DNA from: Enterobacter huaxiensis
GTDB lineage: Bacteria; Pseudomonadota; Gammaproteobacteria; Enterobacterales; Enterobacteriaceae
NCBI RefSeq assembly: GCF_003594935.2
Contig: NZ_CP043342.1
Span: forward strand, 682,001-746,000
Direction of reading: 5' to 3'
DNA: 64,000 nucleotides
Positions 29,069 through 38,462 of this stretch are shown one piece after another (position 1 is the stretch's first letter; each line of letters opens with the position of its first letter). A program made the position numbers and the translations under genes. The notes beneath the pieces are model-generated. The model had not been told where the DNA came from, searched no databases, and saw only the letters and a program-made list of their open reading frames with translations.

Positions 29069-32000
29069 TCATTCTGTATAGCCGATAATACAAGGGAGTT
29101 GCCCCGTATCGTGCCAATGCTGTAGCGCGGCGCGAAGCTGCTCAAGTTCAGCTTCCAGCCGGTGAATGCCTTCGCTGTCCGGATTCTCTTCCTGCTCTTC
29201 GCAGCGCGCTACCAGCGTTGGCACGCCCAATAACGCGATACCACCGCGCAGCCTGTGCAGCGTCTCGCGCAGAGCGGTCTCCGGCGCGTTGTGCCATGCG
29301 CGTAACTGGGCGAGAGATTCATCAATGACGGAAATCTGGAGCGAAAGAAAGAGGGGCAGGTTTTCCCCCTCCAGCAGCTCTGGCGGCAGGTCGTACTCCG
29401 GCTGCGGTACATCGGGAACCGGAGCGGTGCTTTTGAGGGGCGCCAGGAGGTCGGTGAGCATACTGAGGGTTACCGGCTTGAACAGACAATCGCGCATTCC
29501 AGCCTCCCTGGCCTTTTCACGCACGCTCTCCCGCGCGTCTGCGGTCGCGCCAAAGATGGCCACTTCGGGATAGCGTCCCAGGATGATATGCGCCAGCTCA
29601 AATCCGCTCGTGCCGGGCATATTACAGTCGGTGATGACCGCATCAGGGCGAGCGTCCTTCAGCTTTTCCAGCGCCGACGTTGAGCCGTCGGCGCTGATGA
29701 CGCGGTGACCGAGCCAGCTCAGCTGCTGGCTTAATACCAGCCTGCCCACGGGGTTATCGTCGACAATCATCACGCTCAGGGAAGCGCGGGAATGCTGTGA
29801 GGCGGGCCGTATATCAGAGACATCCTGCCGCCCTTCCATGACCGGCAGCGCAAGGGACACCGTGACCTTGGTTCCGCGGCCGGGCTCGCTGTCAATCGCT
29901 AAGCTGCCGCCCATCATTGTTGTCAGTGTGTGGCAGATATAGAGACCCAGACCGCTCCCCTGTGCGACGTTGGGTGTGTTGCCCTGAGCAAAGGGTTGGA
30001 ACAACCGCTCCCGGGTGGCTTCATCAATACCTTCGCCGGTATCTTCAACGTCTATACGCAGCAGCAGATAGCCATCCTCGCGTGCGTCGAGCTGCACGCG
30101 GAGCGTTACCTGGCCGCTTTGGGTAAATTTGATCGCGTTCCCAACGAGGTTGACCAAAATTTGCCTGAAGCGGCTGCGATCGACAAGCACGTCCCCCTGC
30201 AGATCGGCATCACGTTCCAGTACAAATGCCAGCCCTTTTTGAGCCGCCATACCGTCGAACAGCATCGCGGGTTCCTCAATCAGTTTGCGCAGAGATGCGC
30301 GCTCGGGGCGCAGCACCAGGCGGCCTGACTCAATGCGCGACACGTCAAGAATATTGCCAATCAATAGCAGGAGCGCCTGGGCTGCGTCCCAGGCCACCTG
30401 CACCGACTGACGGTTTTGCTGCGTATCGCCAGGACGCTTCATGACCAGTTCCAGCATCCCGAGGATCGCGCCGATTGGCGTGCGGATCTCATGGCTCATG
30501 GTGGCCAGAAAAGCGCTCTTTTCCCGGCTGACGCGCTGAGCAAGACGCCTGGACTGACGCTGGGCAGTGATGATCCCCAGCATTTTCTGCCGGTAGCGCA
30601 GGTGGCGACGATAGCCGTAGCCGGCCACGACGAGGAGGAGGAATGCGGTAACCATGCCGACCGTTAACGCCGTGCTCAGAGCTATCTGCCTTGGCCCGGT
30701 CGAGTCGAAGCTACTGCCGGCGCTCCCGCCGCGGGTGAGGGCGTGAAGATCCTCCGGCGGAATATTGATAAGCGCTTTATTCAAAATGGTGATTAACGGC
30801 CAGGACTGACGCGATGCCCCGAACGAGAATCGCATCGGATCGATGTCAATACTCCCCAGAATACGCAGCGCGGCATACTCTTTTGTTGCCAGCAGCGCGT
30901 TGGCAACGATCAGCGGCATCGCCATCATCTCGCCATTGCCGTGAAGGATGCGGTTTAAGCCGCGTCGCCAGGTGTCGATTTTTTCCAGCTGGCCGCCGTT
31001 TTGCTTGCGCAGCCACTCTTCCGGCGACTGTCCGTCCAGACTGAGCACGCCGGGGTTCACCGCCTCGGGAGCATGATGCGCCTGCCCGACCATCACCCAG
31101 GAGTTATAGAGCCAGGTGCGGGTGGTCAGTAAATCAGAACGCCAGATATCCCCCTGCGTTACGCCTGCAACCAAATCCGCTTTACCCGCATTAACCGACT
31201 CCAGCGCCGCCCGCTGCGTGGAATAACGCTGGATGACAAAGTTAAACCCGGTGCGCAGCTGTAATGCGGTCAGAACATCGGCAATGATGCCGCGCATCTG
31301 GCCGCTTTCATCAAAAAAGGCGACCGGCGGGTTATCTTCCGCCACCGCCACCCGTATACGTTTGTGTTCGTTAATCCATTTACTTTCCAGCGAGGTAAAG
31401 GCCGGCTGCCGTTCGCTTAGTGAAAGCGGGATGCCGCCATTCCAGCGGCGGTGGATCTCTATGCTTGCGCCTTCCGGCAGCGCGGCCAGCACGTTATTGA
31501 GCACGTTGATCCAAATTTGCATCTTTGGCATCGCCGCAAAGGAATACCCGGAAACGGCAAAGGGCGAGTTAAGGGGCCGGATGCGTAAGTTGCTGATGTT
31601 CGACTGATTCACCAGATAGCGGGCGGTGACGCCATCGCAAAAGAAAAGATCAATTTTTCGAAATGCGAGTGCTTCAAGCGCGTGGCGCGGGGAATAGAAC
31701 GGTATGATTTCCGCATTCGGATAGCGCTTCAGAACGCGCTGAGGATCGTAGCCCGGTGCGATAGCAATCTTTCTGACCGCATCATCCTGCGTGGCTTCGT
31801 TATTCACCACTTCCACAGCAGCGTTGGGGCTGTAGGGGTGGCTCAGTATCAGCCCCTGATTTTGCTGGTTATCGCTGGCCTGAGCGATGAAATCCGCTTT
31901 TCCTGAGCGTAACGCGTCCAGTGCATCGCTGTATTGTTGATAGCGAATAACCTCTATTTCGACGCCAAGATTATCCGCTGCCAGGCCGATGAAATCGGCG

Positions 32001-32242
32001 TTAATGCCGCCGTAATCATTAAGCCCGGTGGTAATGTCATAGGGCGGCGACATTGGCAGCCAGACGGCCAGGCGAATCTTGCGGTGTTCACGCACCCAGC
32101 GCCATTCGCTGGCGCTGAGCCCCGGATCGGCAATGACTTCCATACTGCGTGAAAGAAGCTTAAGAGGCTCCTGCGTCGTCGCACCTGTTACCGCATAAGC
32201 AACGAATAAGAGCAGCAGCCCGCTAAGAATTCTCATTGTCAC
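29069..32242 (-). CDS. BvgS/EvgS-type hybrid sensor histidine kinase
   Basis: 1057 residues with a full phosphorelay. Order: signal sequence (about 1-20); two tandem periplasmic solute-binding (SBP_bac_3, Venus-flytrap) domains at about 50-265 and 290-515; one membrane helix (about 545-565, TVGMVTAFLLLVVAGYGY); HisKA with the phospho-accepting histidine in MSHEIRTPIGAIL; HATPase_c with NLVGNAIKFT, DTGEGID and GSGLGLYIC; a receiver domain with aspartate in AVITDCNMPG; and a C-terminal Hpt with HRLRGGIALLG. I see no PAS domain between helix and HisKA, unlike Bordetella BvgS. The ligand is unknown. It overlaps the response regulator gene by 20 bases. The start at 32242 (or two codons later) fits a signal peptide. 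Confidence 0.93.
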   Translation of the reverse strand: MTMRILSGLLLLFVAYAVTGATTQEPLKLLSRSMEVIADPGLSASEWRWVREHRKIRLAVWLPMSPPYDITTGLNDYGGINADFIGLAADNLGVEIEVIRYQQYSDALDALRSGKADFIAQASDNQQNQGLILSHPYSPNAAVEVVNNEATQDDAVRKIAIAPGYDPQRVLKRYPNAEIIPFYSPRHALEALAFRKIDLFFCDGVTARYLVNQSNISNLRIRPLNSPFAVSGYSFAAMPKMQIWINVLNNVLAALPEGASIEIHRRWNGGIPLSLSERQPAFTSLESKWINEHKRIRVAVAEDNPPVAFFDESGQMRGIIADVLTALQLRTGFNFVIQRYSTQRAALESVNAGKADLVAGVTQGDIWRSDLLTTRTWLYNSWVMVGQAHHAPEAVNPGVLSLDGQSPEEWLRKQNGGQLEKIDTWRRGLNRILHGNGEMMAMPLIVANALLATKEYAALRILGSIDIDPMRFSFGASRQSWPLITILNKALINIPPEDLHALTRGGSAGSSFDSTGPRQIALSTALTVGMVTAFLLLVVAGYGYRRHLRYRQKMLGIITAQRQSRRLAQRVSREKSAFLATMSHEIRTPIGAILGMLELVMKRPGDTQQNRQSVQVAWDAAQALLLLIGNILDVSRIESGRLVLRPERASLRKLIEEPAMLFDGMAAQKGLAFVLERDADLQGDVLVDRSRFRQILVNLVGNAIKFTQSGQVTLRVQLDAREDGYLLLRIDVEDTGEGIDEATRERLFQPFAQGNTPNVAQGSGLGLYICHTLTTMMGGSLAIDSEPGRGTKVTVSLALPVMEGRQDVSDIRPASQHSRASLSVMIVDDNPVGRLVLSQQLSWLGHRVISADGSTSALEKLKDARPDAVITDCNMPGTSGFELAHIILGRYPEVAIFGATADARESVREKAREAGMRDCLFKPVTLSMLTDLLAPLKSTAPVPDVPQPEYDLPPELLEGENLPLFLSLQISVIDESLAQLRAWHNAPETALRETLHRLRGGIALLGVPTLVARCEEQEENPDSEGIHRLEAELEQLRAALQHWHDTGQLPCIIGYTE

Positions 32243-32858
32243 CCTCCCTGAAAACCAGTGAGATAAGCTGATTGAGATCGTCGCAGCCGCATTTTTGCAG
32301 CATCCGGGATTTATAGGTGCTAATGGTCTTATTGCTGAGCATTAAGAGATCGGCGATCTCTTTGTTGCTCTTGTCCTGCTTCAGGTAATTGAGAACGGCA
32401 ATTTCACGATCCGAAAAACGTCCTGACAGCGCGTCGGACGCATCGCTTTTTTCGTTAACCAGGGTGGCTTTGAACAGCGTTCCTTCGGGAAAACATTGAT
32501 AGCCCGCCATAATGAGCCTGCACAATGGCTCAACGTTTTCCAGCGGCATATTCTTATTGATAAACCCCTGCGCCCCGGCGTGCAACGTTCTCAGTGCATA
32601 TATACCCGCGGACTGGCTGGTAAAGACCAGTATTTTAAGCTCCGGGAAGTGTGTCTTAATACGCGGCAACAGGTCGAGACCATCGGCGTGTTTAAGCTCA
32701 AGATCCAGAATTAATAATTCCGGGCGCTGTTGATGCAGCTGGGAAAGCAGATTCTCACCCGTAGAGGTACTGACAATCATATCCCCGTGCTTTTCAAGAA
32801 GCACCTTCAATGCAAAGCAAATTGCTGGATGATCGTCTACAAGCAAAATCGAAATCAT
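32223..32858 (-). CDS. LuxR-type response regulator (EvgA/BvgA-like)
   Basis: 211 residues. The receiver domain begins MISILLVDDHPAICFALK with phospho-acceptor D52 in LLILDLEL and conserved T/K positions (VFTSQSAG, INKNMP). The C-terminal LuxR/NarL helix-turn-helix is SNKEIADLLMLSNKTISTYK. Its 3' end overlaps the kinase start by 20 bases, so the two are co-translated and form one system. Regulated genes are unknown; fimbrial and envelope genes are typical targets of this family, and an orphan usher lies 6 kb away. Confidence 0.92.
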   Translation of the reverse strand: MISILLVDDHPAICFALKVLLEKHGDMIVSTSTGENLLSQLHQQRPELLILDLELKHADGLDLLPRIKTHFPELKILVFTSQSAGIYALRTLHAGAQGFINKNMPLENVEPLCRLIMAGYQCFPEGTLFKATLVNEKSDASDALSGRFSDREIAVLNYLKQDKSNKEIADLLMLSNKTISTYKSRMLQKCGCDDLNQLISLVFREGDNENS

Positions 32859-33060
32859 ACTACCCCTTGTCCTTTTGGTGGCCTCGCTTACTCCATCGAC
32901 CTGATGGGCGATATATTAATCAACAGCGGATAAGAACGATACAGAAAAGGGCGGGAATTAGGATTAAGGAAATTTTTAATATTTCAGCGCATTTTATCGG
33001 CGATAAAGAATTAAATTAAACGCTCAATAAATGAGCTGTCGGGGTAATTAAGGTGGGGGC
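32859..33060. other. Intergenic region upstream of the response regulator
   Basis: About 200 bases, AT-rich (TTTTTAATATTTCAGCGC, AAAGAATTAAATTAAACGC). Presumably holds the promoter of the two-component operon. No defined operator is recognisable. Confidence 0.35.
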
Positions 33061-33073
33061 GATTGAAGGAATC

Positions 33074-33108
33074 GGTCCGGCAGCCGAGCGCGCCACCGGA
33101 CCCTTTTT
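33074..33108. terminator. Terminator-like hairpin downstream of the siderophore receptor
   Basis: GGTCCGG/15-base loop/CCGGACC followed by CTTTTT on the plus strand. The receptor ends at 33110 on the minus strand, where the stem would form just after the stop; the T-run faces the plus strand. It may be bidirectional. Confidence 0.5.
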
Positions 33109-33109
33109 A

Positions 33110-35239
33110 TCAAAACTCCATCTTCACCGTAAACTGCACTTCGCGCGGGTCGCCAATCTGGTTGCCCAGGTTGTTGGTCGCGATAGATGACGTGTAGTAG
33201 GTCTTATCAAACAGGTTCTTCAGGTTCACCTGCAGCGTCACCGGATACTGCAGCTTCATCCTGTACGCTGCAAACGCATCCGCCACGAAATAGCCCGGCA
33301 GATAATAATCCGCACCGTTAGTCGCTGAGCGGCGGCTTACGCCGTGCCCGCCGCCGCCGAGCGTCAGGATATTCCCGGCAAACGCATTGTGAATATCGTA
33401 GGTCAGGAACAGGGAGCCGGTATGGCGCGGTACGTTCGGCAGCGGTTTACCCGCGTAGTCCGGGTCTTCCAGCACCTTCGCATCGGTATAGCCGTAGCTG
33501 GCGATAATGTTGGTGTTCTCGGTCAGCGACCCCGCAAGATCCACTTCGACACCCTGCGAGCGCACGCGGCCCGCGGTTTTGGCGACGGTTTCATCACCGA
33601 CGCTCTCGGTGTACAGCACGTTGCGCTTGTGAATATCAAACAGCGCGATGTTAGCTGTAATGCCGTCGAACAGGTCGAATTTAGCGCCTATTTCATACGC
33701 GTTCGACGTTTCTGGCGGGAGGTCGCCGATGTAGCTCGCAATTGACGACTGCGGCATAAACGTCTGGGAATAGTTGGCAAACAGGGAGACTGCCGGCGTG
33801 AGCTTGTAAACCAGGCCCAGCTTCGGCGTCCACTGGTCGTCGCGGCTGTCGGTGTTGACGTTAAACGGACGGCCTTTGCCCGCGTACTGGGTGTAATACT
33901 GGTAGCGCAGTCCGGCAACGGCGATCCATTTATCGGTCAGGTACAGCGCGTCCTGCGCGTAGGCGGAGTAACTCTCCTGCTTGATGGTTTGATCGCTGTC
34001 GGATGCCGAGACGGTGGTGCACTTGCCGAGGCTGCCGTAGCTCGGGTTGTAAATGTTGAAATCCTTAACGTTCTTACAGCGGATCATGTCCGTACGCAGC
34101 AGATCGTAATTCTCATACGACACGCCGGTCAGGATCTCATTGTAAAAGCCCGCGATGTCCACGTTCCCCTGCAAATCTGCCCGCGTTGTGTGCATACGCT
34201 GGGTCGAACCCTGGGTCGCATCCACGCGGCGGGTCAGGTTGCCGGTTTTTGAATCGTAGGCCATCACGCGCGCCTGGTTATCGCTGTACTTATCCTGGCT
34301 GTAGCTGTAGTCGAACTTCGCGGTCCACTGGCTGTTAAGGCGATACTCAGCGTTGAGCTGAGCGAGGTCGGACTGGCCGTCGGTCACGTTAAACGGCTCA
34401 TCAAAGCGGGTTTTGCGATCGACGTCGACGGCCTTTTTGGTGTTGAGATCGAAGATCGTTCCGCGATCGAACGGCGTTTTATAGTCGCGATGCGAATAGA
34501 GCACGGTCACGGTGGCATCATCGCCGAACCAGGTCAAAGACGGGGCGATAAAGGTGCTGCGTTCGGTGCCGAAATTACGCCAGTAATCCTCGTCCTGATA
34601 CTCCCCCGTCAGGCGATAGGCCAGACGCGTACCTTCGATCGGACCGGTGACGTCAAACTGTCCGGTACCGCCGCCAAAGCTGGTTGATGTGGCAGAAATG
34701 GAGCCGCCGAAGGTCTTCTCCGGGCGTTTTGTAACGACGTTAATCAGGCCGCCCGGGTCGAGAATGCCATAGAGCGTTGAGGCCGGGCCTTTCAGCACCT
34801 CCACGCGCTCGGTTGCGGCATTGAAGCTGCGCGGCAGCACGGTGCGCAGGCCGTTGGTCATGATCGAGCCGTCGCGGTTTGCGCCGAAGCCACGGCGGAC
34901 GAAGGCATCCTGCGTGCCGCCCAGGGTGTTGGTCTGCACCACGTTGCTGACGTTATACAGCGCCTCGTCGAGCGTGGTCGCGTTTTGGTCTTCCAGCACT
35001 TTATCGCTGACGGTATTGATCACCTGCGGGATGTCCAGCATCGGCATGTTGGTCAGCGTGGCGGTGGAGGTGTTCAGGGGCTGATAGCCGCTGGTGGCGT
35101 CGGTGGAAGCGTAAGGATCGGCAGTGACGGTAAGCGTCTCACCGTCTTTTGCTGCTGCGTGCACCAGAGGCGCCATGAACAGGAGTGAAAAGAGCGCGCG
35201 CCCTTTTACCCCGGCGAATGAAGGTGTGAACTTAGCCAT
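33110..35239 (-). CDS. TonB-dependent ferric-siderophore receptor
   Basis: About 709 residues from ATG 35239. Signal peptide MAKFTPSFAGVKGRALFSLL ... VHA, then a TonB-box-like ETLTVTA, a plug domain (LDIPQVINTVSD, GPASTLYGILDPGGLINVVT) and a 22-strand barrel ending in EVQFTVKMEF with C-terminal Phe. Length and motifs fit the FhuA/FoxA/FhuE siderophore group; the ligand cannot be assigned. In-frame ATGs at 35299 and 35356 would place extra residues before the signal peptide, and the latter lies in a Fur-box-like site, so 35239 is preferred. Divergent from the ABC genes. Energised by TonB-ExbBD. Confidence 0.92.
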   Translation of the reverse strand: MAKFTPSFAGVKGRALFSLLFMAPLVHAAAKDGETLTVTADPYASTDATSGYQPLNTSTATLTNMPMLDIPQVINTVSDKVLEDQNATTLDEALYNVSNVVQTNTLGGTQDAFVRRGFGANRDGSIMTNGLRTVLPRSFNAATERVEVLKGPASTLYGILDPGGLINVVTKRPEKTFGGSISATSTSFGGGTGQFDVTGPIEGTRLAYRLTGEYQDEDYWRNFGTERSTFIAPSLTWFGDDATVTVLYSHRDYKTPFDRGTIFDLNTKKAVDVDRKTRFDEPFNVTDGQSDLAQLNAEYRLNSQWTAKFDYSYSQDKYSDNQARVMAYDSKTGNLTRRVDATQGSTQRMHTTRADLQGNVDIAGFYNEILTGVSYENYDLLRTDMIRCKNVKDFNIYNPSYGSLGKCTTVSASDSDQTIKQESYSAYAQDALYLTDKWIAVAGLRYQYYTQYAGKGRPFNVNTDSRDDQWTPKLGLVYKLTPAVSLFANYSQTFMPQSSIASYIGDLPPETSNAYEIGAKFDLFDGITANIALFDIHKRNVLYTESVGDETVAKTAGRVRSQGVEVDLAGSLTENTNIIASYGYTDAKVLEDPDYAGKPLPNVPRHTGSLFLTYDIHNAFAGNILTLGGGGHGVSRRSATNGADYYLPGYFVADAFAAYRMKLQYPVTLQVNLKNLFDKTYYTSSIATNNLGNQIGDPREVQFTVKMEF

Positions 35240-35342
35240 TACATCTGTTTTCCCAAAATATCCTGCGATGAAATGCTCGCGGAAGAATGTGTGAGTCATT
35301 GCCCTTACGGTCTGTCCGTTAGCCTCTACGACATCGGACTTG

Positions 35343-35361
35343 TAATTGAGAATCATTCAAT
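35343..35361 (-). promoter_or_regulatory. Fur-box-like site upstream of the siderophore receptor
   Basis: AATTGAGAATCATTCAATC contains the frequent Fur core TGAGAATCATT and is partly palindromic (ATTGA...TCAAT). It sits about 105 bases before the chosen receptor start, where a promoter is expected. The match is moderate. The remaining 260 bases of the divergent gap are AT-rich; a weaker GAGAATGAG half-site occurs near 35571 before the ABC genes. Confidence 0.55.
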
Positions 35362-35623
35362 CATGAGGAAATGTAGTAGTAAATGGAATAAATAAAAATT
35401 TCGCTACAGAGGTTTCTCTCTGGCAAATACTTTTTTCTTCCTCGTTTAAGGTATTGAAAATAAATAATAAAAATGAATTTTAATTTGTGCGTTGATGCTC
35501 AATTATCCCTGGGGTTTACAGGGTATATCTTCGCTTGACTACTACATGGCGCGGCGGCAAACTCACAAAAGAGAATGAGTTTTATTTTTATTTGTTGGTT
35601 TTTTTTCTTACGTTGGCGTTCAC

Positions 35624-36436
35624 GTGGCTCACTACATCAAAAAGCCGGGACTGGTTCTTGAGAACCTCTCCGCGGGTTACCAGAAAAAAATCATCGTTGA
35701 TGATATCTCCCTTGCGATCCCCCAGCAGAAAATGACCGTTCTGGTGGGCGCAAACGGCTGTGGAAAATCGACGCTGTTAAGTACCCTCGCGCGGCTGCTT
35801 CAGCCGCTCGGCGGCAGCGCGGTGCTGGACGGCAAAGCCATCCACTCGCAGCCAACCAAAGCGGTCGCCCGCCAGCTCGGGATCCTGCCGCAGTCTCCGC
35901 TGCTTCCAGAAGGGTTAACCGTATTTGAGCTGGTCTCGCGCGGACGTTTCCCCTGGCAGAACGTGATGCGCCAGTGGAGTGAGGAAGACGAACGGGCCGT
36001 GGAGGAGGCGTTACGCCTGACCGGGACGGCAGAGTTTGCCCATCATCTGGTTGAAAGCCTGTCCGGCGGCCAGCGCCAGCGCTGCTGGATCGCCATGGTG
36101 CTGGCGCAGCAAACGCCCTACATCCTGCTGGATGAACCCACGACGTACCTCGATCTTCGCTACCAGGTGGAGATCCTCGAACTGCTGCACACGCTGACGC
36201 GCCGGCACGGGCGCACCGTGGTGGTGGTTCTGCACGATCTCAACTTCGCCGTGAACTACGGTGATTCGCTGGTCTTTTTACGTCAGGGAAAGGTTGAGGG
36301 GGTACTGCATGAGGGCGACGCCTGCACGCCGGAGCTGATCAAAGCGGTGTTTGATGTCGACGTGCATATGTCGGTTAACCCGCTGACCGGCAAGCCGTTC
36401 TTTATGCCGTTCCGTCAGGCTGTCGACAAACCATGA
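35624..36436 (+). CDS. Siderophore ABC transporter, ATP-binding protein
   Basis: 270 residues of the FecE/FhuC type. Walker A GANGCGKSTLL, signature LSGGQRQRCW, Walker B YILLDEPTTYLDLR and H-loop VVLHDLN are all intact. It hydrolyses ATP to drive the two permeases that follow. The frame opens with a GTG at 35624 lacking a good ribosome site, and no in-frame ATG precedes the Walker A region, so the exact start is uncertain. The stop overlaps the ATG of the first permease (ATGA). Confidence 0.93.
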   Translation: MAHYIKKPGLVLENLSAGYQKKIIVDDISLAIPQQKMTVLVGANGCGKSTLLSTLARLLQPLGGSAVLDGKAIHSQPTKAVARQLGILPQSPLLPEGLTVFELVSRGRFPWQNVMRQWSEEDERAVEEALRLTGTAEFAHHLVESLSGGQRQRCWIAMVLAQQTPYILLDEPTTYLDLRYQVEILELLHTLTRRHGRTVVVVLHDLNFAVNYGDSLVFLRQGKVEGVLHEGDACTPELIKAVFDVDVHMSVNPLTGKPFFMPFRQAVDKP

Positions 36437-37416
36437 TGCGCACGTCTGTGGCCTTTATTCTCTTTACGCTGCTGCTTCTGGCAGGCGCGATTGCGCACCT
36501 GAGCATCGGGGCGCGCGTTATCGCCCCCCGGACGGTAATAGACGCATTATTCCACTTCGACCCGCGCAATTTTGAGCATAGCGTGATCGTCAGGCTGCGC
36601 TTGATGCGGCTGTGCGCCGCCCTGGTGACGGGCGCGGCGCTCGGCGTCGCGGGCGTGCTGCTGCAGTCAGTGATCCGCAACCCGCTCGGCGAGCCGCATA
36701 TCCTGGGGCTGAATGCAGGGGCGGCGCTGGCGGTGGTGCTGACGAGTGCCCTCGGGCTGTCGCTGCCGTTTGGCCGCCCTCTGATAGCCGCAGCCGGCGC
36801 CGCCGCGCTTTTTTTGCTGGTGCTAACGTTCTCCTCATCCGGGCGTACCGGTCTCACGCCGATGAAGGTCACGCTGTGCGGCGTGGCGATGTCGGGGTTT
36901 GCCTCGTCGATTACCGCCACGGTGTTGATTCTGGATGAACAGACGCTGCTGGCCATGCGCACCTGGCTGGCGGGGGATCTGGCGGGAGTCATCGGCGAGA
37001 CGATCGCTAGCGCCGCGGGGGCCGCTGCCGTGGGTTTTGCGCTGGCGCTCTGGCTGTCGCCGTCGCTGAACATGCTGGCGCTGGGGGACAGAATGGCGCA
37101 GGGGCTTGGCGTGTCGCTGCTGAAAACGCGCCTGCTCGCGCTGCTGGCCATTGCCCTGCTGTGCGGCGCGGCGGTTTCAGTTGCCGGACCGATCGGGTTT
37201 ATCGGGCTCGTGGTGCCGCAGCTGATTCGCCGTCTGGTATCGGTGGACCTGCGCGTGATGGTGCCGCTTTCAGCCCTCTGCGGGGCGCTGGTTCTGCTGA
37301 TGGCGGATATCGCCGCCCGCACGCTGTTTACGCCGTATGAGCTGGCAACCGGCGTGATGACTGCGCTGGTCGGCGCGCCGGTCTTTATCCTTATGGCGTC
37401 AAGGATGTTCAAATGA
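36433..37416 (+). CDS. Siderophore ABC transporter permease (FecCD family), first
   Basis: 327 residues, about ten membrane helices, FecCD family. Recognisable features are LGVAGVLLQSVIRNPLGEPHILGLNAGA at the substrate side (conserved R-N-P-L) and GPIGFIGLVVPQLIRRLVS, the coupling segment to the ATPase. It probably forms a heterodimer with the next permease. It overlaps its neighbours by four bases on both sides, so the whole operon is translationally coupled. Confidence 0.93.
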   Translation: MMRTSVAFILFTLLLLAGAIAHLSIGARVIAPRTVIDALFHFDPRNFEHSVIVRLRLMRLCAALVTGAALGVAGVLLQSVIRNPLGEPHILGLNAGAALAVVLTSALGLSLPFGRPLIAAAGAAALFLLVLTFSSSGRTGLTPMKVTLCGVAMSGFASSITATVLILDEQTLLAMRTWLAGDLAGVIGETIASAAGAAAVGFALALWLSPSLNMLALGDRMAQGLGVSLLKTRLLALLAIALLCGAAVSVAGPIGFIGLVVPQLIRRLVSVDLRVMVPLSALCGALVLLMADIAARTLFTPYELATGVMTALVGAPVFILMASRMFK

Positions 37417-38453
37417 ACCGGGCTGGATTGAGGGCTGTACGGTTTTCCTTCTTCTCGGCGCTGGTTCGCCCGAAGGCGCTGCTGTATCTGGCCGTATTAT
37501 CGCTTGCCGCTCTCCTGCTGCTGAGTTTCGGCCTGACGCACGGCTCGCTTCCCATTCCCGCCTCCGCGATTGGACGTGCGCTGTTTGCGCCCGAAAGCCT
37601 GACGGCGGAGGCGCGCTACATCGTGATGGATATCCGCCTGCCGCGCCTGCTGATGGCGGTGCTGTGCGGCGCGATGCTCGGCATGGCGGGGGCGGCCATG
37701 CAGTCCATTACCCGCAACGGCCTTGCTGACCCCGGTCTTATCGGCGTGAAAGAGGGCTGCAGCGCGGCGGTACTGCTGCTGATTTTTCAGTTTCCTGCGC
37801 TGGGGCCGTACTGGCGTCCACTTATCGGCATGGCCGGTGGGCTGCTGACCGCGCTGCTGGTAGTGGCGCTGGCGCGTGATATCTCGCGCCCGCGGTTCAT
37901 CCTGATCGGCATCGGCGTGTCATGGGCGTTTGCCGCCGCGATGGGGGTCTTTATGACGACCGCCGACGTGCGCGACGTCCAGACGGCGATGCTGTGGCTG
38001 GCGGGGAGCCTGCATGCGGCAAGCTGGACGCTGGTCAGCATCGCTGCTGCCTGGACAGTGCCGGCGTTTGCGCTGCTGCTCTTTACCGCGCGCGCCGCAG
38101 ACGTAGCCCTGCTCGGCAACCACACTGCGACGGGGCTGGGCGTGCGAACATCACGCCTCGCGCTGCTGCGCGTGTTTGCCCCCGTGGTGCTCACCGCGGC
38201 CTGCGTCTCCTGCGTGGGGAGTATCGGCTTTGTCGGGCTGATTGCCCCGCACATGGCGCGCCTGCTGCTGCGCGGAGGGCAAACGGCACTGCTGACCGGA
38301 AGTGCCGTGCTGGGTGCGCTGCTGGTGCTGGCGGCGGATAACGTCGGGCGGCTGGCGTTTCTCCCGCTGCAGCTGCCGGCGGGAATTGTGATTTCACTGA
38401 TTGGCGGGCCGTTTTTCCTGCTGCTGCTCTGGCAGCGTCGGGATCGATTTTAG
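37413..38453 (+). CDS. Siderophore ABC transporter permease (FecCD family), second
   Basis: 346 residues with a short N-terminal extension before the first helix. It shows AMLGMAGAAMQSITRNGLAD and the later CVGSIGFVGLIAPHMARLLL coupling motif of FecCD permeases. R-N-x-L-A-D replaces the more usual R-N-P-L-A-x-P. High GC content compared with neighbours. The ATG overlaps the previous stop; the binding protein gene follows after nine bases. Confidence 0.93.
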   Translation: MNRAGLRAVRFSFFSALVRPKALLYLAVLSLAALLLLSFGLTHGSLPIPASAIGRALFAPESLTAEARYIVMDIRLPRLLMAVLCGAMLGMAGAAMQSITRNGLADPGLIGVKEGCSAAVLLLIFQFPALGPYWRPLIGMAGGLLTALLVVALARDISRPRFILIGIGVSWAFAAAMGVFMTTADVRDVQTAMLWLAGSLHAASWTLVSIAAAWTVPAFALLLFTARAADVALLGNHTATGLGVRTSRLALLRVFAPVVLTAACVSCVGSIGFVGLIAPHMARLLLRGGQTALLTGSAVLGALLVLAADNVGRLAFLPLQLPAGIVISLIGGPFFLLLLWQRRDRF

Positions 38454-38462
38454 GGGATAGAA

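Noticed and set aside
35240..35356. Longer N-terminus of the siderophore receptor starting at 35356 or 35299
   Set aside because: The signal peptide begins at MAKFTPSF (35239), and the 35356 start lies in a Fur-box-like element that should precede the transcript.
35535..35735. A 66-codon plus-strand frame overlapping the start of the siderophore ATPase gene
   Set aside because: It overlaps the conserved ATPase frame, has no family resemblance and begins in the promoter region; the hydrophobic stretch is an effect of T-rich DNA.
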